Origin: Hyphomicrobium nitrativorans NL23
GTDB lineage: Bacteria; Pseudomonadota; Alphaproteobacteria; Rhizobiales; Hyphomicrobiaceae
Length of the DNA stretch: 64,000 nucleotides
Assembly (NCBI RefSeq): GCF_000503895.1
Contig: NC_022997.1
Span: forward strand, 62,001-126,000
Reading direction: 5' to 3'
Below the pieces are notes generated by a model. That model was not told the DNA's origin. It saw only the letters and a program-made list of their open reading frames with translations, and made no database searches. Of this stretch, positions 7,937 through 17,130 are shown piece after piece. Position 1 is the stretch's first letter; the number at the start of each line of letters is the position of its first letter. The position numbers were made by a program, and so were the translations under genes.

Positions 7937-9235
7937 TTACCCTTTCTCCGAAAGACGGATTTCGACAGAGCGCCGATGGGCTTCGAGGCCTTCGGCCGCA
8001 GCCAATGTCATCGCGGCCGGGGCAAGCTTGCCAAGCGAGCTTGCGTCGAGTTTCAGGATCGACGTGCGCTTTACGAAATCCAGGACGCCGAGCCCGGAGG
8101 AAAAGCGCGCGCTACGCGCCGTCGGCAACACGTGATTGGAGCCGGACACGTAATCGCCGATCACTTCAGGCGTGTAGGCGCCCAGGAAGAGAGCGCCCGC
8201 GTTGCGGATGCGGCTGCCCAGTTCGTCGGGATCGCGGGTCGCGATTTCGAGATGCTCGGCGGCGATGCGATCCGCGAGGGGCGGCGCCTCGTCCAAGGAC
8301 TTCAGAAGAATGATGGCACCGAAGTCGCGCCAGCTCGCGCTCGCGATGTCGCGCTTGGGCAGCGTTTCGAGCTGCCGCTCGACCGCCTTCTCAACGGCCT
8401 TCGCGAACGCCTCGTCGTCGGTCATCAGGATGGACTGAGCGGCGGTATCGTGCTCGGCCTGCGCCAGCAGGTCGGCCGCGATCCAATCGGGATCGTTGTC
8501 CTTGTCGGCGATGACCAGCACCTCGGAGGGGCCCGCGATGCTGTCGATCCCGACGGTACCGAACACCTGCCGCTTGGCCGCGGCCACATACGCGTTGCCG
8601 GGGCCGACGATCTTGGCGACGGGGCGGATAGTCTCCGTACCGTAGGCGAGGGCTGCGATGCTCTGCGCCCCGCCGACGCGATAGATCTCCTCGACGCCTG
8701 CGAGGCGTGCGGCTGCCAGCACGAGCGGGTTCAACTCGCCGCGCGGCGACGGCACCACGATGACGAGACGCTCGACGCCCGCCACCTTGGCGGGCACCGC
8801 GTTCATAAGAACCGAACTCGGATAGGAAGCGAGGCCGCCGGGCACGTAGAGGCCCGCCGATTCGACCGGCGTCCAGCGGTGGCCGAGCGTGACGCCCAGC
8901 GCATCCTGATAGATCTCGTTCTCGGGCAGGTGGCGGCCGTGGTGATCCCTGATCCTATCGCGGGCGAAGGACAGGGCTTCGAGCGTATCCGGCTTGCAGG
9001 CTTTGACGGCAGCGTCGACCTCGTCCGCTGTGACGCGGATGCCGAGCGTTGCGAGATCGACGGAATCGAACTTCTGCGAGAGATCGATCAGTGCCGCGTC
9101 ACCGCGCGCCTTCACGTCCGCGAGAATATTGCGAACGGCGAGGTCCACGTCCGCGGACGCCTCGCGCTTGGTGGCAAGGAAAGCGTCGAATGCAGGCGCA
9201 AATCCGGAGTCGGATGTCTTGAGCCACACGGGCAT
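7937..9235 (-). CDS. hisD: Histidinol dehydrogenase
   Basis: The 432-residue enzyme catalyses the last two steps of histidine synthesis, oxidising L-histidinol to L-histidine with two NAD+ and a bound zinc. Family blocks are present: GLYVPGGLASYPSSVLMNAVPAKVAGV, VGPGNAYVAAAKRQVFG, IAGPSEVLV, LAQAEHDTAAQS (zinc and catalytic His), and GSNHVLPT near the C-terminus. Length is normal. DUF2948 lies upstream and UPF0262 downstream, the common alphaproteobacterial arrangement. Confidence 0.97.
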   Translation of the reverse strand: MPVWLKTSDSGFAPAFDAFLATKREASADVDLAVRNILADVKARGDAALIDLSQKFDSVDLATLGIRVTADEVDAAVKACKPDTLEALSFARDRIRDHHGRHLPENEIYQDALGVTLGHRWTPVESAGLYVPGGLASYPSSVLMNAVPAKVAGVERLVIVVPSPRGELNPLVLAAARLAGVEEIYRVGGAQSIAALAYGTETIRPVAKIVGPGNAYVAAAKRQVFGTVGIDSIAGPSEVLVIADKDNDPDWIAADLLAQAEHDTAAQSILMTDDEAFAKAVEKAVERQLETLPKRDIASASWRDFGAIILLKSLDEAPPLADRIAAEHLEIATRDPDELGSRIRNAGALFLGAYTPEVIGDYVSGSNHVLPTARSARFSSGLGVLDFVKRTSILKLDASSLGKLAPAAMTLAAAEGLEAHRRSVEIRLSEKG

Positions 9236-9398
9236 GTCTGGGTTGCTCCAGTTTGGCGCCTGACTGGTCCCCCCGAGGCGCTCCGAGTTTGGGCCGTTAT
9301 AAGCGACGCAAGCCCTCGGTGAAAGCGCGGATGCACCTTCACGGTTTCCGATTTCCGTCAGGCGATTGGCATTGTTTATGGGGTGCTTTAAAAAGCGG

Positions 9399-9842
9399 CT
9401 ATTCGCCGGCGTGCTCGGGCTTACGGCGAGTGGCCCAAGCGGCGCCGAGATCGTTCAAGGCCGCTTCCAGACATTCGACTTCGAGGCGTACGGCGCCTCC
9501 GCCCGCAAACGTCAGGGTGACGGCCCCGTGCGGAGCTTCTCCGGGCTCGAATGTCAGCGTCAGAAGCGACAACACACGCTCCTTGTCGGTCAAGTCGATC
9601 CCGGACACCTTGGCGCCCTGCACGTGCTCGATTCGCACGCCGGTCTGACGTCGAATGTAGCGCTGAGTCTTGCCCTCCGAACGGACGGCGTGATCCCAAT
9701 CGAACCGATTGACGACCACGGCGAACCTGCGGTCGGCCTTTAGATAGGCCATGTCTCCGACCCGCAGCACCGCATCCTGCAGGTGGGCTGCGATGACGGC
9801 GAGATCCTCGTCGTCGAGGGCCAGGAGCTTCAGGTCCGCCAT
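9399..9842 (-). CDS. DUF2948 family protein
   Basis: A 147-residue soluble protein starting MADLKLLALDDEDLAVIAAHLQDAVLRVGDM and containing RFAVVVNRFDWD, the pattern of DUF2948. The family is alphaproteobacterial and of unknown function, and is usually found just before hisD, as here (163 bp away). No catalytic motif can be named. Confidence 0.9.
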   Translation of the reverse strand: MADLKLLALDDEDLAVIAAHLQDAVLRVGDMAYLKADRRFAVVVNRFDWDHAVRSEGKTQRYIRRQTGVRIEHVQGAKVSGIDLTDKERVLSLLTLTFEPGEAPHGAVTLTFAGGGAVRLEVECLEAALNDLGAAWATRRKPEHAGE

Positions 9843-9935
9843 CGTGATGCGCTTCCGGGTTCGATGCTGCCGCTCCCGCGAGTGATAGCGGGGGCGGCAG
9901 AGCTACGCAACCAATGTGCCGAAGGTGTCCCGCTC

Positions 9936-10406
9936 TCAGCGGAGCGTCATCTCCGCGACGCCGACAGCAAGGTTAAGGCCGGTCTGGCCTTCGACGCTGA
10001 CGGGCTGCAGCACGACGCTGTTTCTCGACCCCCCAACAAGAACGTTTGCCCCGCCGCCGACGCCGACAGCCACGTCCGCGCTTGCACCGACGTAGTTGCC
10101 TTCAAGAGCACGATCGTCGAGCTTGTCGGACGAGGCAAGCACCGTCCAGACGATGGTAGCACTTTCCGTAACACCAAGATCGATGCCGATCCGCGTGACG
10201 GACGCCTCGTACTTTTCCGACAGCTTGCCGGATGCCGACACATAGCGGCAGGCGTAGGTTTTCTGCGAGCCGAGAACGAGGCCGATGCCCTCGCCCCCTC
10301 GGCACGTGAGCGTGCCTGCGGTGATCTTGGCCTGCCCCAGCGCAGGCGCGGCAGAGGCGACGAGAGCGCCTACAAGAGAAGCGGCGATAAACCCGGATGT
10401 CTTCAC
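9936..10406 (-). CDS. DUF992 family exported protein
   Basis: The 156-residue product has an N-terminal signal peptide (MKTSGFIAASLVGALVASAAPALGQA, cleavage likely after ALG or GQA). The mature part has the DUF992 pattern: AGTLTCRGGEGIGLVLGSQKTYACRY with two cysteines, GIDLGVTESATIVWTVLA, and a Gly/Val-rich stretch GASADVAVGVGGGANVLVGG. It should be periplasmic or outer-membrane associated; the family has no known activity. It is a single gene, divergent from the small cyclic-nucleotide-binding protein. Confidence 0.88.
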   Translation of the reverse strand: MKTSGFIAASLVGALVASAAPALGQAKITAGTLTCRGGEGIGLVLGSQKTYACRYVSASGKLSEKYEASVTRIGIDLGVTESATIVWTVLASSDKLDDRALEGNYVGASADVAVGVGGGANVLVGGSRNSVVLQPVSVEGQTGLNLAVGVAEMTLR

Positions 10407-10642
10407 GCGTTGTCTCCATGTCCGTATTCCGAGGAACCGGCAAGCTGAACGCGGTTTTGTCCCGCCGAGCTTTGACCTCCCTCAATCGCCGGGAAGTATG
10501 GCCGGGCGCCGCTTCCGCGACAATGCTGCGTCGTCTTAACGCTGATCCGAGGGGACGCCGCTGGGCCGCGACAGGGCGTCGCGCAGGCTGTATAGTCTGC
10601 CTCTTTTATGGCGGGCTTGATTGCAGATCCGAGGCTCTTGTC

Positions 10643-11014
10643 ATGTTCGGCGCCCCCTTCGATTTCGATTTTCTCGAACGGTTCAAGATCCCCCTCAAGC
10701 GCTATGGGGCGGGAGACACGATCTTCCTGGAAGAGGATCCCGGCGACCTCATGTACCTCGTCCTTGAAGGCAAGGTGAACATCGTGACGTATGGCACGGT
10801 GCTCGAAAACGTCGGCATGCACGGGATCTTCGGCGAGCTTGCGCTGATCGACAACGCACCGCGCTCGGCCGCCGCGATTGCAGCCGATCCTACAGAGGTC
10901 GCCCTGATCGACCGTGAGACGTTTCTCGAACTGGTCCGGGCGAACCCCGCATTCTCACTCTACGTGATGCGCCAGCTTGCCACCCGCATCCGGCGTATGA
11001 ACAAGAGCCTTTGA
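10643..11014 (+). CDS. Stand-alone cyclic-nucleotide-binding domain protein
   Basis: The 123-residue protein consists of one cyclic-nucleotide-binding domain (YGAGDTIFLEEDPGDLMYLVLEGKVNIVTYG ... GIFGELALIDNAPRSAAAIA) and a short C-terminal helix; there is no DNA-binding domain. The cassette FGELALID-N-APRSA keeps the Glu and Arg that hold the cyclic nucleotide. ATG 10643 is chosen because homologous domains start close to this point; the frame is open further upstream. It may be an effector of the cAMP pathway whose cyclase lies 4 kb away, acting by protein contact. Confidence 0.85.
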   Translation: MFGAPFDFDFLERFKIPLKRYGAGDTIFLEEDPGDLMYLVLEGKVNIVTYGTVLENVGMHGIFGELALIDNAPRSAAAIAADPTEVALIDRETFLELVRANPAFSLYVMRQLATRIRRMNKSL

Positions 11015-11069
11015 GCGATCCAAGCCAATCGCGAACGGGCGCTCACCGGAAGCGCTGGATCGGCTCGAA

Positions 11070-12341
11070 TCAAAATTCGGATTCGCGGCGCACACCATTG
11101 TTTCCATCGGACTGTGCCGGCAACATCGCGTAGGCGGCCGCCACCAGCCCGACCAAGCAGAACCACCACGATTGCCAGGCGCCATGGCTCACCGCAGAGA
11201 CGGTGAAGACGGCCGCGGCCGTTGCCGTCGCCGCGCCCAAGCGGTCGGCCGGCAAGCGCTCCATCGCGCGCAGCGCGAAGACGATCAACACAGCCACGAG
11301 AAGCGCGCCAACCAAGCCGAGTTCAAACCACACCTGCAACGGCGCATTATGCGGGTGAGAGAATGCCAACAGATCGCGCACACTTTCAGGCAACGAGGCG
11401 GCGGTCGGCGTCTTCGCGATGACGTTGCTTGCCTCTATCCCGTAGCCCAAAAGAAACCGCTCCGGCACGAGATCTGCGAACGCGGTCCAGATTTCCCCGC
11501 GGATCGTCAACACTCCGTATCCGACCTTCTCATGGACGGCCGCAGGCACGATTTCGTTCGCGAAGCGAACGACGAAAGGCATGACAAGCAACGTCGTTAC
11601 CATCGACACGCCAACGAGACGATGGACGAGGATCGGATTAAGTGACGAGGCTGCCCAAACCGCCGCTACGACGAGCGTCGCAAACTGCGCCGACTCGCTG
11701 AACGAGAAAAATACCGCGGCGAGGCATACGGCAACGAGCCCAACCGCCAGCAGGCGCGACGAACGCCACAGCAAAAGCAAGGCGAGCGGCGCAAAGAGCA
11801 CGATTGCGACGGCCGCCCGGTTCATTCGCCACAGATCGGGGGAAAGACCGATCCAGCTTCTCGTTTCGTCACCGACGTGCAGATTAGCAAGAATGAGGAC
11901 TGCGCCGGCGGCCAAACTCATAGCGAGAGCGGGACCGAGATTCGTCAGGCTCGCCATCGAACCGAATGCAAGCAGCGCCGTGATGAGAAAAGCCGCCATG
12001 ACAACACGGAAAGCGTGCGAAGCGCCGTGTTCGTTGGCTGGCGACCACATCACGGAGAGACACAACAAAACCAGAGCGGCGATCAGGACATGCGCCTCGC
12101 GACGCCCAATCCACCCGCGTAGTTTTTCCAGAGCGTCACCGGCATCGCCCCGCGCATATGCCGCGCCAACGAGCGTCGCAAGCAGGAGAACGCAGAGAAG
12201 CGGCGGGGCAACCCGAACGAAAACCATTACGGGCAGGATCGCAACGATGACCCCAAGAGACAGCTGTTGCCACGCAACACGCCGATTAATGTTGCGAGAC
12301 ATAATATCGATCGGGTGGCTCACCATTGACTGCCCCAACAA
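11070..12341 (-). CDS. O-antigen ligase/polymerase family membrane protein
   Basis: This 423-residue protein has ten or more hydrophobic segments and a Wzy_C-type domain. The diagnostic part is the large loop near residues 300-345 (LLGYGIEASN...SHPHNAPLQVWFELGLVGALL), matching the loop with conserved His used by WaaL ligases and Wzy polymerases. It would act in the inner membrane, joining lipid-carried glycan to lipid A-core or polymerising repeat units. With an ABC exporter elsewhere in the locus, a ligase role is the more economical reading. It is at the left border of the polysaccharide region. ATG 12341, 12323 and 12299 are all possible starts. Confidence 0.85.
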   Translation of the reverse strand: MLGQSMVSHPIDIMSRNINRRVAWQQLSLGVIVAILPVMVFVRVAPPLLCVLLLATLVGAAYARGDAGDALEKLRGWIGRREAHVLIAALVLLCLSVMWSPANEHGASHAFRVVMAAFLITALLAFGSMASLTNLGPALAMSLAAGAVLILANLHVGDETRSWIGLSPDLWRMNRAAVAIVLFAPLALLLLWRSSRLLAVGLVAVCLAAVFFSFSESAQFATLVVAAVWAASSLNPILVHRLVGVSMVTTLLVMPFVVRFANEIVPAAVHEKVGYGVLTIRGEIWTAFADLVPERFLLGYGIEASNVIAKTPTAASLPESVRDLLAFSHPHNAPLQVWFELGLVGALLVAVLIVFALRAMERLPADRLGAATATAAAVFTVSAVSHGAWQSWWFCLVGLVAAAYAMLPAQSDGNNGVRRESEF

Positions 12342-12881
12342 TCAAAAATTATTGCAGCGTTTATTGCCGCACTTCACGCCATTCGTCATGCACAACACGG
12401 ATAGAAAGTCATTCTCCAGCCTGGCGGCCAACAGCCCATCGGTCATGTCGTGACCAACACCGTGACTTCAAATCTCTTTGATACAAACCCGCGTGGAGCG
12501 CAAAGAGCCCCCGCTCCTTCCCGCCAATCTCCAGCCCCGTCTGTTCTCAAATGGGCCTTTACTATTTGCGGACGGTGCCATTTTCGCTGCGTGTCGGCAA
12601 GGTTTCGGCCCGTTAGCCCCGGGTGCAATCCACACATTCATAACGCGGAATGCGGAATGTCTGCTCGAAAGACTGTCCGTTCTCATTCGGTCGTTTTCGA
12701 ACTTGGAAAACACTAGGAATTTTAGCGAGTTCGCGCGGCGACCGCCTCATGCCGAGCGACCGCGTACGCTCCTCAAAATCATGACGATGCCGTTTCGGCA
12801 GCAGAGGCACCACGATCTCAATCGCACGCATCTGTTGCGGGAATGTCATACCAGTGCGGCTTCCGGAGCTTACGCTGTTTC
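12342..12881. other. Non-coding gap upstream of the ligase-like gene
   Basis: Five hundred and forty bases between two minus-strand genes. Short open frames exist on both strands but none has a ribosome site or a recognisable product. I see no tRNA, repeat or terminator. It should hold the promoter of the ligase-like gene. Confidence 0.5.
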
Positions 12882-13994
12882 TCACCCGGCGTTGCGGTCA
12901 CGCCTGAACGTGGCAACGGCGTTTTCATCGATTGTCACGGCTTTGACGAGAGCGAAGACGTCCCGCCCTTCCGCGATATCGAGATCGGCAACGGCGAGGC
13001 GGGTGAGCGACGCCACGATGCGGTCGCCGCCGGTAAGCTCGACGACAACGTGGACGGATGGGCCGGGACCTTCCTCGACCCGCAGGATGCGTCCGCGCAG
13101 ACGTGTCCGCACGCTGATGCCGCGCGGCTCTTCGACGGCAAGCGCGACGTTTGTCGCGGCTATCGCCACGCGCACGAGGTCTCCCTGTCGGAGCGTGCTT
13201 CCGGGAAGAACGATCTCGCCCGCGGGATGGGACAGAATGACCACCGAAAACTCCGGCCTTTCACGCACGACCTTGGCGGAAACGAAAGACAACGTCGGGA
13301 ACGAAGCATCACCCGCGTCGCGCACCGAAGCGCCGATGACATCGCCTGGAGAGCCTTCCGCGACAACGCGGCCTTCCGACAGGCGCACAACCGTGGTGGC
13401 GAGCCGAGCGACCTCCTCCACAGCGTGGGAGACGTAGACGATCGGGAGGGCCAGTTCATCGCGCAGCCGTTCGACGAAGGGCAGGATCTCCAGCTTGCGG
13501 GCGGTGTCGAGAGAGGCCAGCGGCTCATCCATCACCAAGAGGCGCGGCGCGGCAAGCAACGCGCGGCCGATCGAAACCCTCTGCCGTTCGCCGCCCGAGA
13601 GCGTGGCGGGCCGTGCTTTCAGAAGGTGGCCGATTCCGAGCAGATCCACGACGGCATCGAACGGCGCGATTCCGGCATCGCGCGGGGCGAAGCTGCGTCC
13701 GTAGTCGAGGTTCTGCTGTACGGACAGGTGCGGGAGGAGTTGGCCATCCTGGAAGACGAGGCCGACGCGGCGCTTATGGATCGGGACATCTATGCGGGCT
13801 TCAGTGTCGACAAGCGTGCGGCCACCTACGACGATGCGACCGCGCTCGGGACGTTCGAGCCCCGCCAGCAAGCGCACGATGGTCGTTTTTCCCGACCCTG
13901 ACGGGCCGAACAGCGCGACACATCCGTTCGGCGCTTTAAAACTGGCGTCCAGAACGAAGCGGGGACGGACCAGCCCGCACGACACCTCGATCAT
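12882..13994 (-). CDS. modC: Molybdate ABC transporter ATP-binding protein
   Basis: The 370-residue ATPase has Walker A GPSGSGKTT (about 30-38), the ABC signature LSGGERQRVSIGRALL (about 133), Walker B LLVMDEPLASLD (about 153) and the switch His in YVSHAVEEV. Residues about 295-360 form a Mop/TOBE molybdate-binding domain (GISVRTRLRGRILRVEEGPGPSVHVVVEL), which marks ModC rather than another importer. Its ATG overlaps the modB stop (ATGA at 13991-13994). No modA is found beside it or anywhere else in the window. Confidence 0.92.
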   Translation of the reverse strand: MIEVSCGLVRPRFVLDASFKAPNGCVALFGPSGSGKTTIVRLLAGLERPERGRIVVGGRTLVDTEARIDVPIHKRRVGLVFQDGQLLPHLSVQQNLDYGRSFAPRDAGIAPFDAVVDLLGIGHLLKARPATLSGGERQRVSIGRALLAAPRLLVMDEPLASLDTARKLEILPFVERLRDELALPIVYVSHAVEEVARLATTVVRLSEGRVVAEGSPGDVIGASVRDAGDASFPTLSFVSAKVVRERPEFSVVILSHPAGEIVLPGSTLRQGDLVRVAIAATNVALAVEEPRGISVRTRLRGRILRVEEGPGPSVHVVVELTGGDRIVASLTRLAVADLDIAEGRDVFALVKAVTIDENAVATFRRDRNAG

Positions 13995-14689
13995 AGGAGG
14001 CCTGCCCGTCGCCGCGTCGTACGCCGGCTCAAAAGCTCGGACGCGATGAGCGCGCCGAACGCAATCACGACTGCGATCACGGAAAGACGGAAAGCACCCT
14101 CGTCACCGCCAGGCGTCTGCGTATAGGTGTAGATAGCCGCCGGGATGGTCTGCGTTTCTCCGGGAATGTTGGAAACGAAGGTGATGGTGGCTCCGAACTC
14201 GCCGAGCGCCTTGGCGAACCCCAACATCGCGCCAGCGACGATGCCCGGCAGCGCCAGCGGGAGCGTCACGGTGAAGAATACCCACGCAGGCGAAGCGCCG
14301 AGCGTCGCCGCTGCTTCCTCGCTTCTGCGGTCGATTGCGTCCATCGCGAGGCGAATGGCGCGCACCATGAGCGGAAAGCTCATGACGGCGGCCGCCAACG
14401 CAGCGCCCGTCCAGCGGAACGACAACACGATGCCGAACGTCTCTTCGAGGAACGCGCCGAGCGGACCGCGCCGCCCGAAAAGAATGAGCAGGACATAGCC
14501 CGTGACGACCGGCGGCAGAACGAGCGGCATGTAGACGAGGCCATCGAGGAGCATCTTGCCGCGAAAGCGCCCACGCGAGAGGACGTAGGCGACAAGGATG
14601 CCAAACGGCAGACTCGCGAGCGTGGCGACGCTCGCGACGCGCAGCGACAGCTTAATCGCAACCAGTTCTTCGGGGGTGAGGGACCACAT
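13991..14689 (-). CDS. modB: Molybdate ABC transporter permease
   Basis: A 232-residue inner-membrane permease with five to six membrane segments and the EAA-type coupling loop (EEAAATLGASPAWVFFTVTLPLALPGIVAGAMLGFAKALGEFGATI). This sequence is characteristic of ModB, which forms the channel for molybdate with ModC. It is translationally coupled to modC. The periplasmic binding protein ModA is absent, so the pair must borrow one encoded elsewhere. Confidence 0.93.
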   Translation of the reverse strand: MWSLTPEELVAIKLSLRVASVATLASLPFGILVAYVLSRGRFRGKMLLDGLVYMPLVLPPVVTGYVLLILFGRRGPLGAFLEETFGIVLSFRWTGAALAAAVMSFPLMVRAIRLAMDAIDRRSEEAAATLGASPAWVFFTVTLPLALPGIVAGAMLGFAKALGEFGATITFVSNIPGETQTIPAAIYTYTQTPGGDEGAFRLSVIAVVIAFGALIASELLSRRTTRRRAGLL

Positions 14690-14736
14690 GCGGCACGTCG
14701 CGTCGAATGTCTTGTCAGGAAGGGCGGCCGGGCTGG

Positions 14737-14764
14737 ACCGCTATATCCTATCAAGATAGACGAT
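14737..14764 (-). promoter_or_regulatory. Possible ModE-type operator upstream of modB
   Basis: The stretch CGCTATATCC...AGATAGACG is an imperfect inverted repeat about 50 bp upstream of the modB start and loosely resembles ModE boxes (CGTTATAT-type half sites). It is the only such structure in the 158-bp gap. Assignment is weak. Confidence 0.25.
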
Positions 14765-14847
14765 CGGAGCCCCCATGTCGGGAAAAAAATGGGAAACGTT
14801 TACCGACATTGCGGGCGGTTGCCGTCAATCATCGACGATGACGGAGA

Positions 14848-16926
14848 TCAGTGAAGTGTGCGGGCGGGGTCGGTCCAGCCGGCCCCCTGCGGCTGCGTCC
14901 CAAGCTCTACATGCGCGCTCTTCTCTGGCTCGGCCCGATAGCCCTCGACTGTACGCGTGAGTACGCCGCGAATGGCTGCGATATCGCGATCGGCCATCGC
15001 CTGCTTGAGCTGCGCGAGCGCCCTACCGAGCACTTCCACCGACAGCACAGGCTCATCCGCCTTGAAGATGAGCGGGTGATCGGTGCTTTGCGAATGCGCG
15101 TCGATCAGAAGTTCTTCGTAAAGCTTCTCGCCGGCCCTCAAGCCGATGTAACGAATTTCGATGTCGCCGCCGGGGTTCTTCTCGTCGCGCACTTCCAGAT
15201 TCGAAAGACGCACCATGAGGCGTGCAAGCTCGTCGATGCGTACGGGGCTGCCCATCTGCAAAACGAATACCTCACCGCCACCTGCCATCGCGCCCGCTTG
15301 AATCACCAGTTCGGCGGCTTCGGGGATGGACATGAAGTACCGGGTGACCTCGGGGTGCGTGACCGTCAGAGGGCCTCCCGTCCGGATCTGCTCGCGGAAC
15401 AGCGGCACCACGGAACCCGAGCTGTCCAGAACGTTCCCGAAGCGGACCACCGTGAAGACCGTCTGCCCTTCTTCCAGAGCCTCGGCCTGCAATACCAACT
15501 CCGCCAGCCGCTTGCTCGCGCCCATGATGTTCGCCGGACGAACGGCCTTGTCCGTGGAGATCAGGACGAAGCGCTCGACACCGTGTTTGCGGGCTGTCTC
15601 GGCGACGATGCGGGTGCCGAATACATTGTTGTCGAGTCCGACGATCGGGTTCGTCTCAACGATCGGGACGTGCTTGTAGGCCGCGGCGTGATAGATCGTC
15701 TGAATCGCATTTCCCGTAACCACGTCCGCCATGAGCTTCTGGTCGAGGACGGAGCCGAGAACGGTGGTGATCTGCGGCCGCGCGGCGTGCGGAAGATTTT
15801 CGACGAGCTTTTCCAGTTCAGATGCAATTCGATAAAGGGCGGGCTCCGACACGTCGAAAAGAACGACGAGCTTTGGCGACTGCGCCGCCACCTGTCTCAC
15901 GATCTCGGAGCCGATGGAGCCTCCCGCGCCGGTGATGAGGACGGACTTACCGCGAATGCTGCGCGCGAGAAGGGCTTGGCTCGCCTTGACGGAATCGCGA
16001 CCCAACAGGTCGCTCACATCCACGTCGCGAAGATCGCTCACGCCTACATTGCCGGAGGCGATGTCTTCGTAGGCGGGCAATATCTTGACGCTGACGTGCA
16101 GCTTCTCAAGTTCTCTCAGCACTTCGCGACGCTCGCGACGTTGCGATCCCGGCAGCGCGACAAGAACTTCGGAAACATCCTGGCGCTCGACAAGACGTTC
16201 GAGCATTTGGGGCGCGTGAACCTTCACGCCATTGATGTACTGGCGCCATAAACTCGGCGACGGATCGACGAACCCAACGATATCGCGATCCCCCGCCCTG
16301 CGTACGTCAGCCAGAAGGCGAATGCCCAGTTGTCCCGCTCCGTAGATGATCGTCGGAGACTTCGGCGCGGAAACGCGCCAGCGGGGCGGGCGAATGTCGG
16401 CGGTCTCAAGCAGCAGCTTGGCGGCAAAGCGCACGAGAGTCAGAAAGATCGCGGCAAGAACGCCAAAGACGAAGATGACAGTGCGCGGGATGCCGGCTTG
16501 TCCCGACAAGAAGATGGCGAGCGCCCAGAAAAGAATGCCCAGGCCGATGGCCATGGCGACGCGTGTCGCCCCGCGATATCCTATGAAGCGGGTGACCACC
16601 TTGTAGACATCGAACCACCATAGCGTGGCGAGGCAGATCAGCGGGCAGGCAATGACCAGCGCCAGCAGAGCAGGCTGCGACGGCCAGTAGAACACACCGA
16701 AGCGCAGCGAGAACGAGATCCACAACGCGAGATAGAGCAGCGTCAAGTCGATCAGCACGAGAGCTGCGCGCTTATGGTAGCGCGACTTGTTCAACAGCCA
16801 CGCTCTCAGCCGCGGCTGGAAATCCTCGATTTTGTCCCTGAACGCCAAGCTGTCCTCACAATCCGAGTACGCAACATTCAAATAAACATCATTTTCGCGG
16901 CCGCCAGACGATCGGCGGCAAAACAC
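14848..16926 (-). CDS. Membrane-anchored nucleotide-sugar 4,6-dehydratase (PglF/WbpM/CapD type)
   Basis: The 692-residue protein has an N-terminal part with four membrane segments (about residues 50-180), a first Rossmann-like domain (IIYGAGQLGIRLL, about 220) and a C-terminal SDR domain starting at GAGGSIGSEIVRQ (about 326). The active-site pattern is ISTDKAVRPANIMGASKR, in which the usual Tyr-x-x-x-Lys is altered as in this family. Such enzymes convert UDP-GlcNAc to its 4-keto-6-deoxy form, the first step to bacillosamine or QuiNAc. It is at the end of the set with aminotransferase, acetyltransferase and PglC genes read in the same direction. The extreme N-terminus is uncertain. Confidence 0.9.
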   Translation of the reverse strand: MFCRRSSGGRENDVYLNVAYSDCEDSLAFRDKIEDFQPRLRAWLLNKSRYHKRAALVLIDLTLLYLALWISFSLRFGVFYWPSQPALLALVIACPLICLATLWWFDVYKVVTRFIGYRGATRVAMAIGLGILFWALAIFLSGQAGIPRTVIFVFGVLAAIFLTLVRFAAKLLLETADIRPPRWRVSAPKSPTIIYGAGQLGIRLLADVRRAGDRDIVGFVDPSPSLWRQYINGVKVHAPQMLERLVERQDVSEVLVALPGSQRRERREVLRELEKLHVSVKILPAYEDIASGNVGVSDLRDVDVSDLLGRDSVKASQALLARSIRGKSVLITGAGGSIGSEIVRQVAAQSPKLVVLFDVSEPALYRIASELEKLVENLPHAARPQITTVLGSVLDQKLMADVVTGNAIQTIYHAAAYKHVPIVETNPIVGLDNNVFGTRIVAETARKHGVERFVLISTDKAVRPANIMGASKRLAELVLQAEALEEGQTVFTVVRFGNVLDSSGSVVPLFREQIRTGGPLTVTHPEVTRYFMSIPEAAELVIQAGAMAGGGEVFVLQMGSPVRIDELARLMVRLSNLEVRDEKNPGGDIEIRYIGLRAGEKLYEELLIDAHSQSTDHPLIFKADEPVLSVEVLGRALAQLKQAMADRDIAAIRGVLTRTVEGYRAEPEKSAHVELGTQPQGAGWTDPARTLH

Positions 16927-17130
16927 AAACTCAGGCCGCCATCAACATTGCTGGCCAAACGCTGTGCCGAGCGAACGGCCTCGGCGCAGCACCTGCCCGG
17001 CCAGATAAACCGGGGCACAGCTTAAGTGGAACGCGCAGCGCGGCCAATATCCTAATCCACAGCGACGGCGTCGTGACATCGCGCACACAGAACCGAAAAC
17101 TACGCTCAACTTATTGTAATAAAATTCTTT

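Noticed and set aside
7976-9322. Plus-strand frame of 448 codons across hisD
   Set aside because: Antisense shadow of histidinol dehydrogenase.
12450-12716. Open frame of 88 codons in the gap between the ligase-like gene and modC
   Set aside because: It overlaps similar-sized frames on both strands and has no ribosome site or motif.
14690-14847. Molybdenum-cofactor riboswitch upstream of modB
   Set aside because: The stretch is too short and I could not find the conserved stems; only a weak ModE-like inverted repeat is visible.
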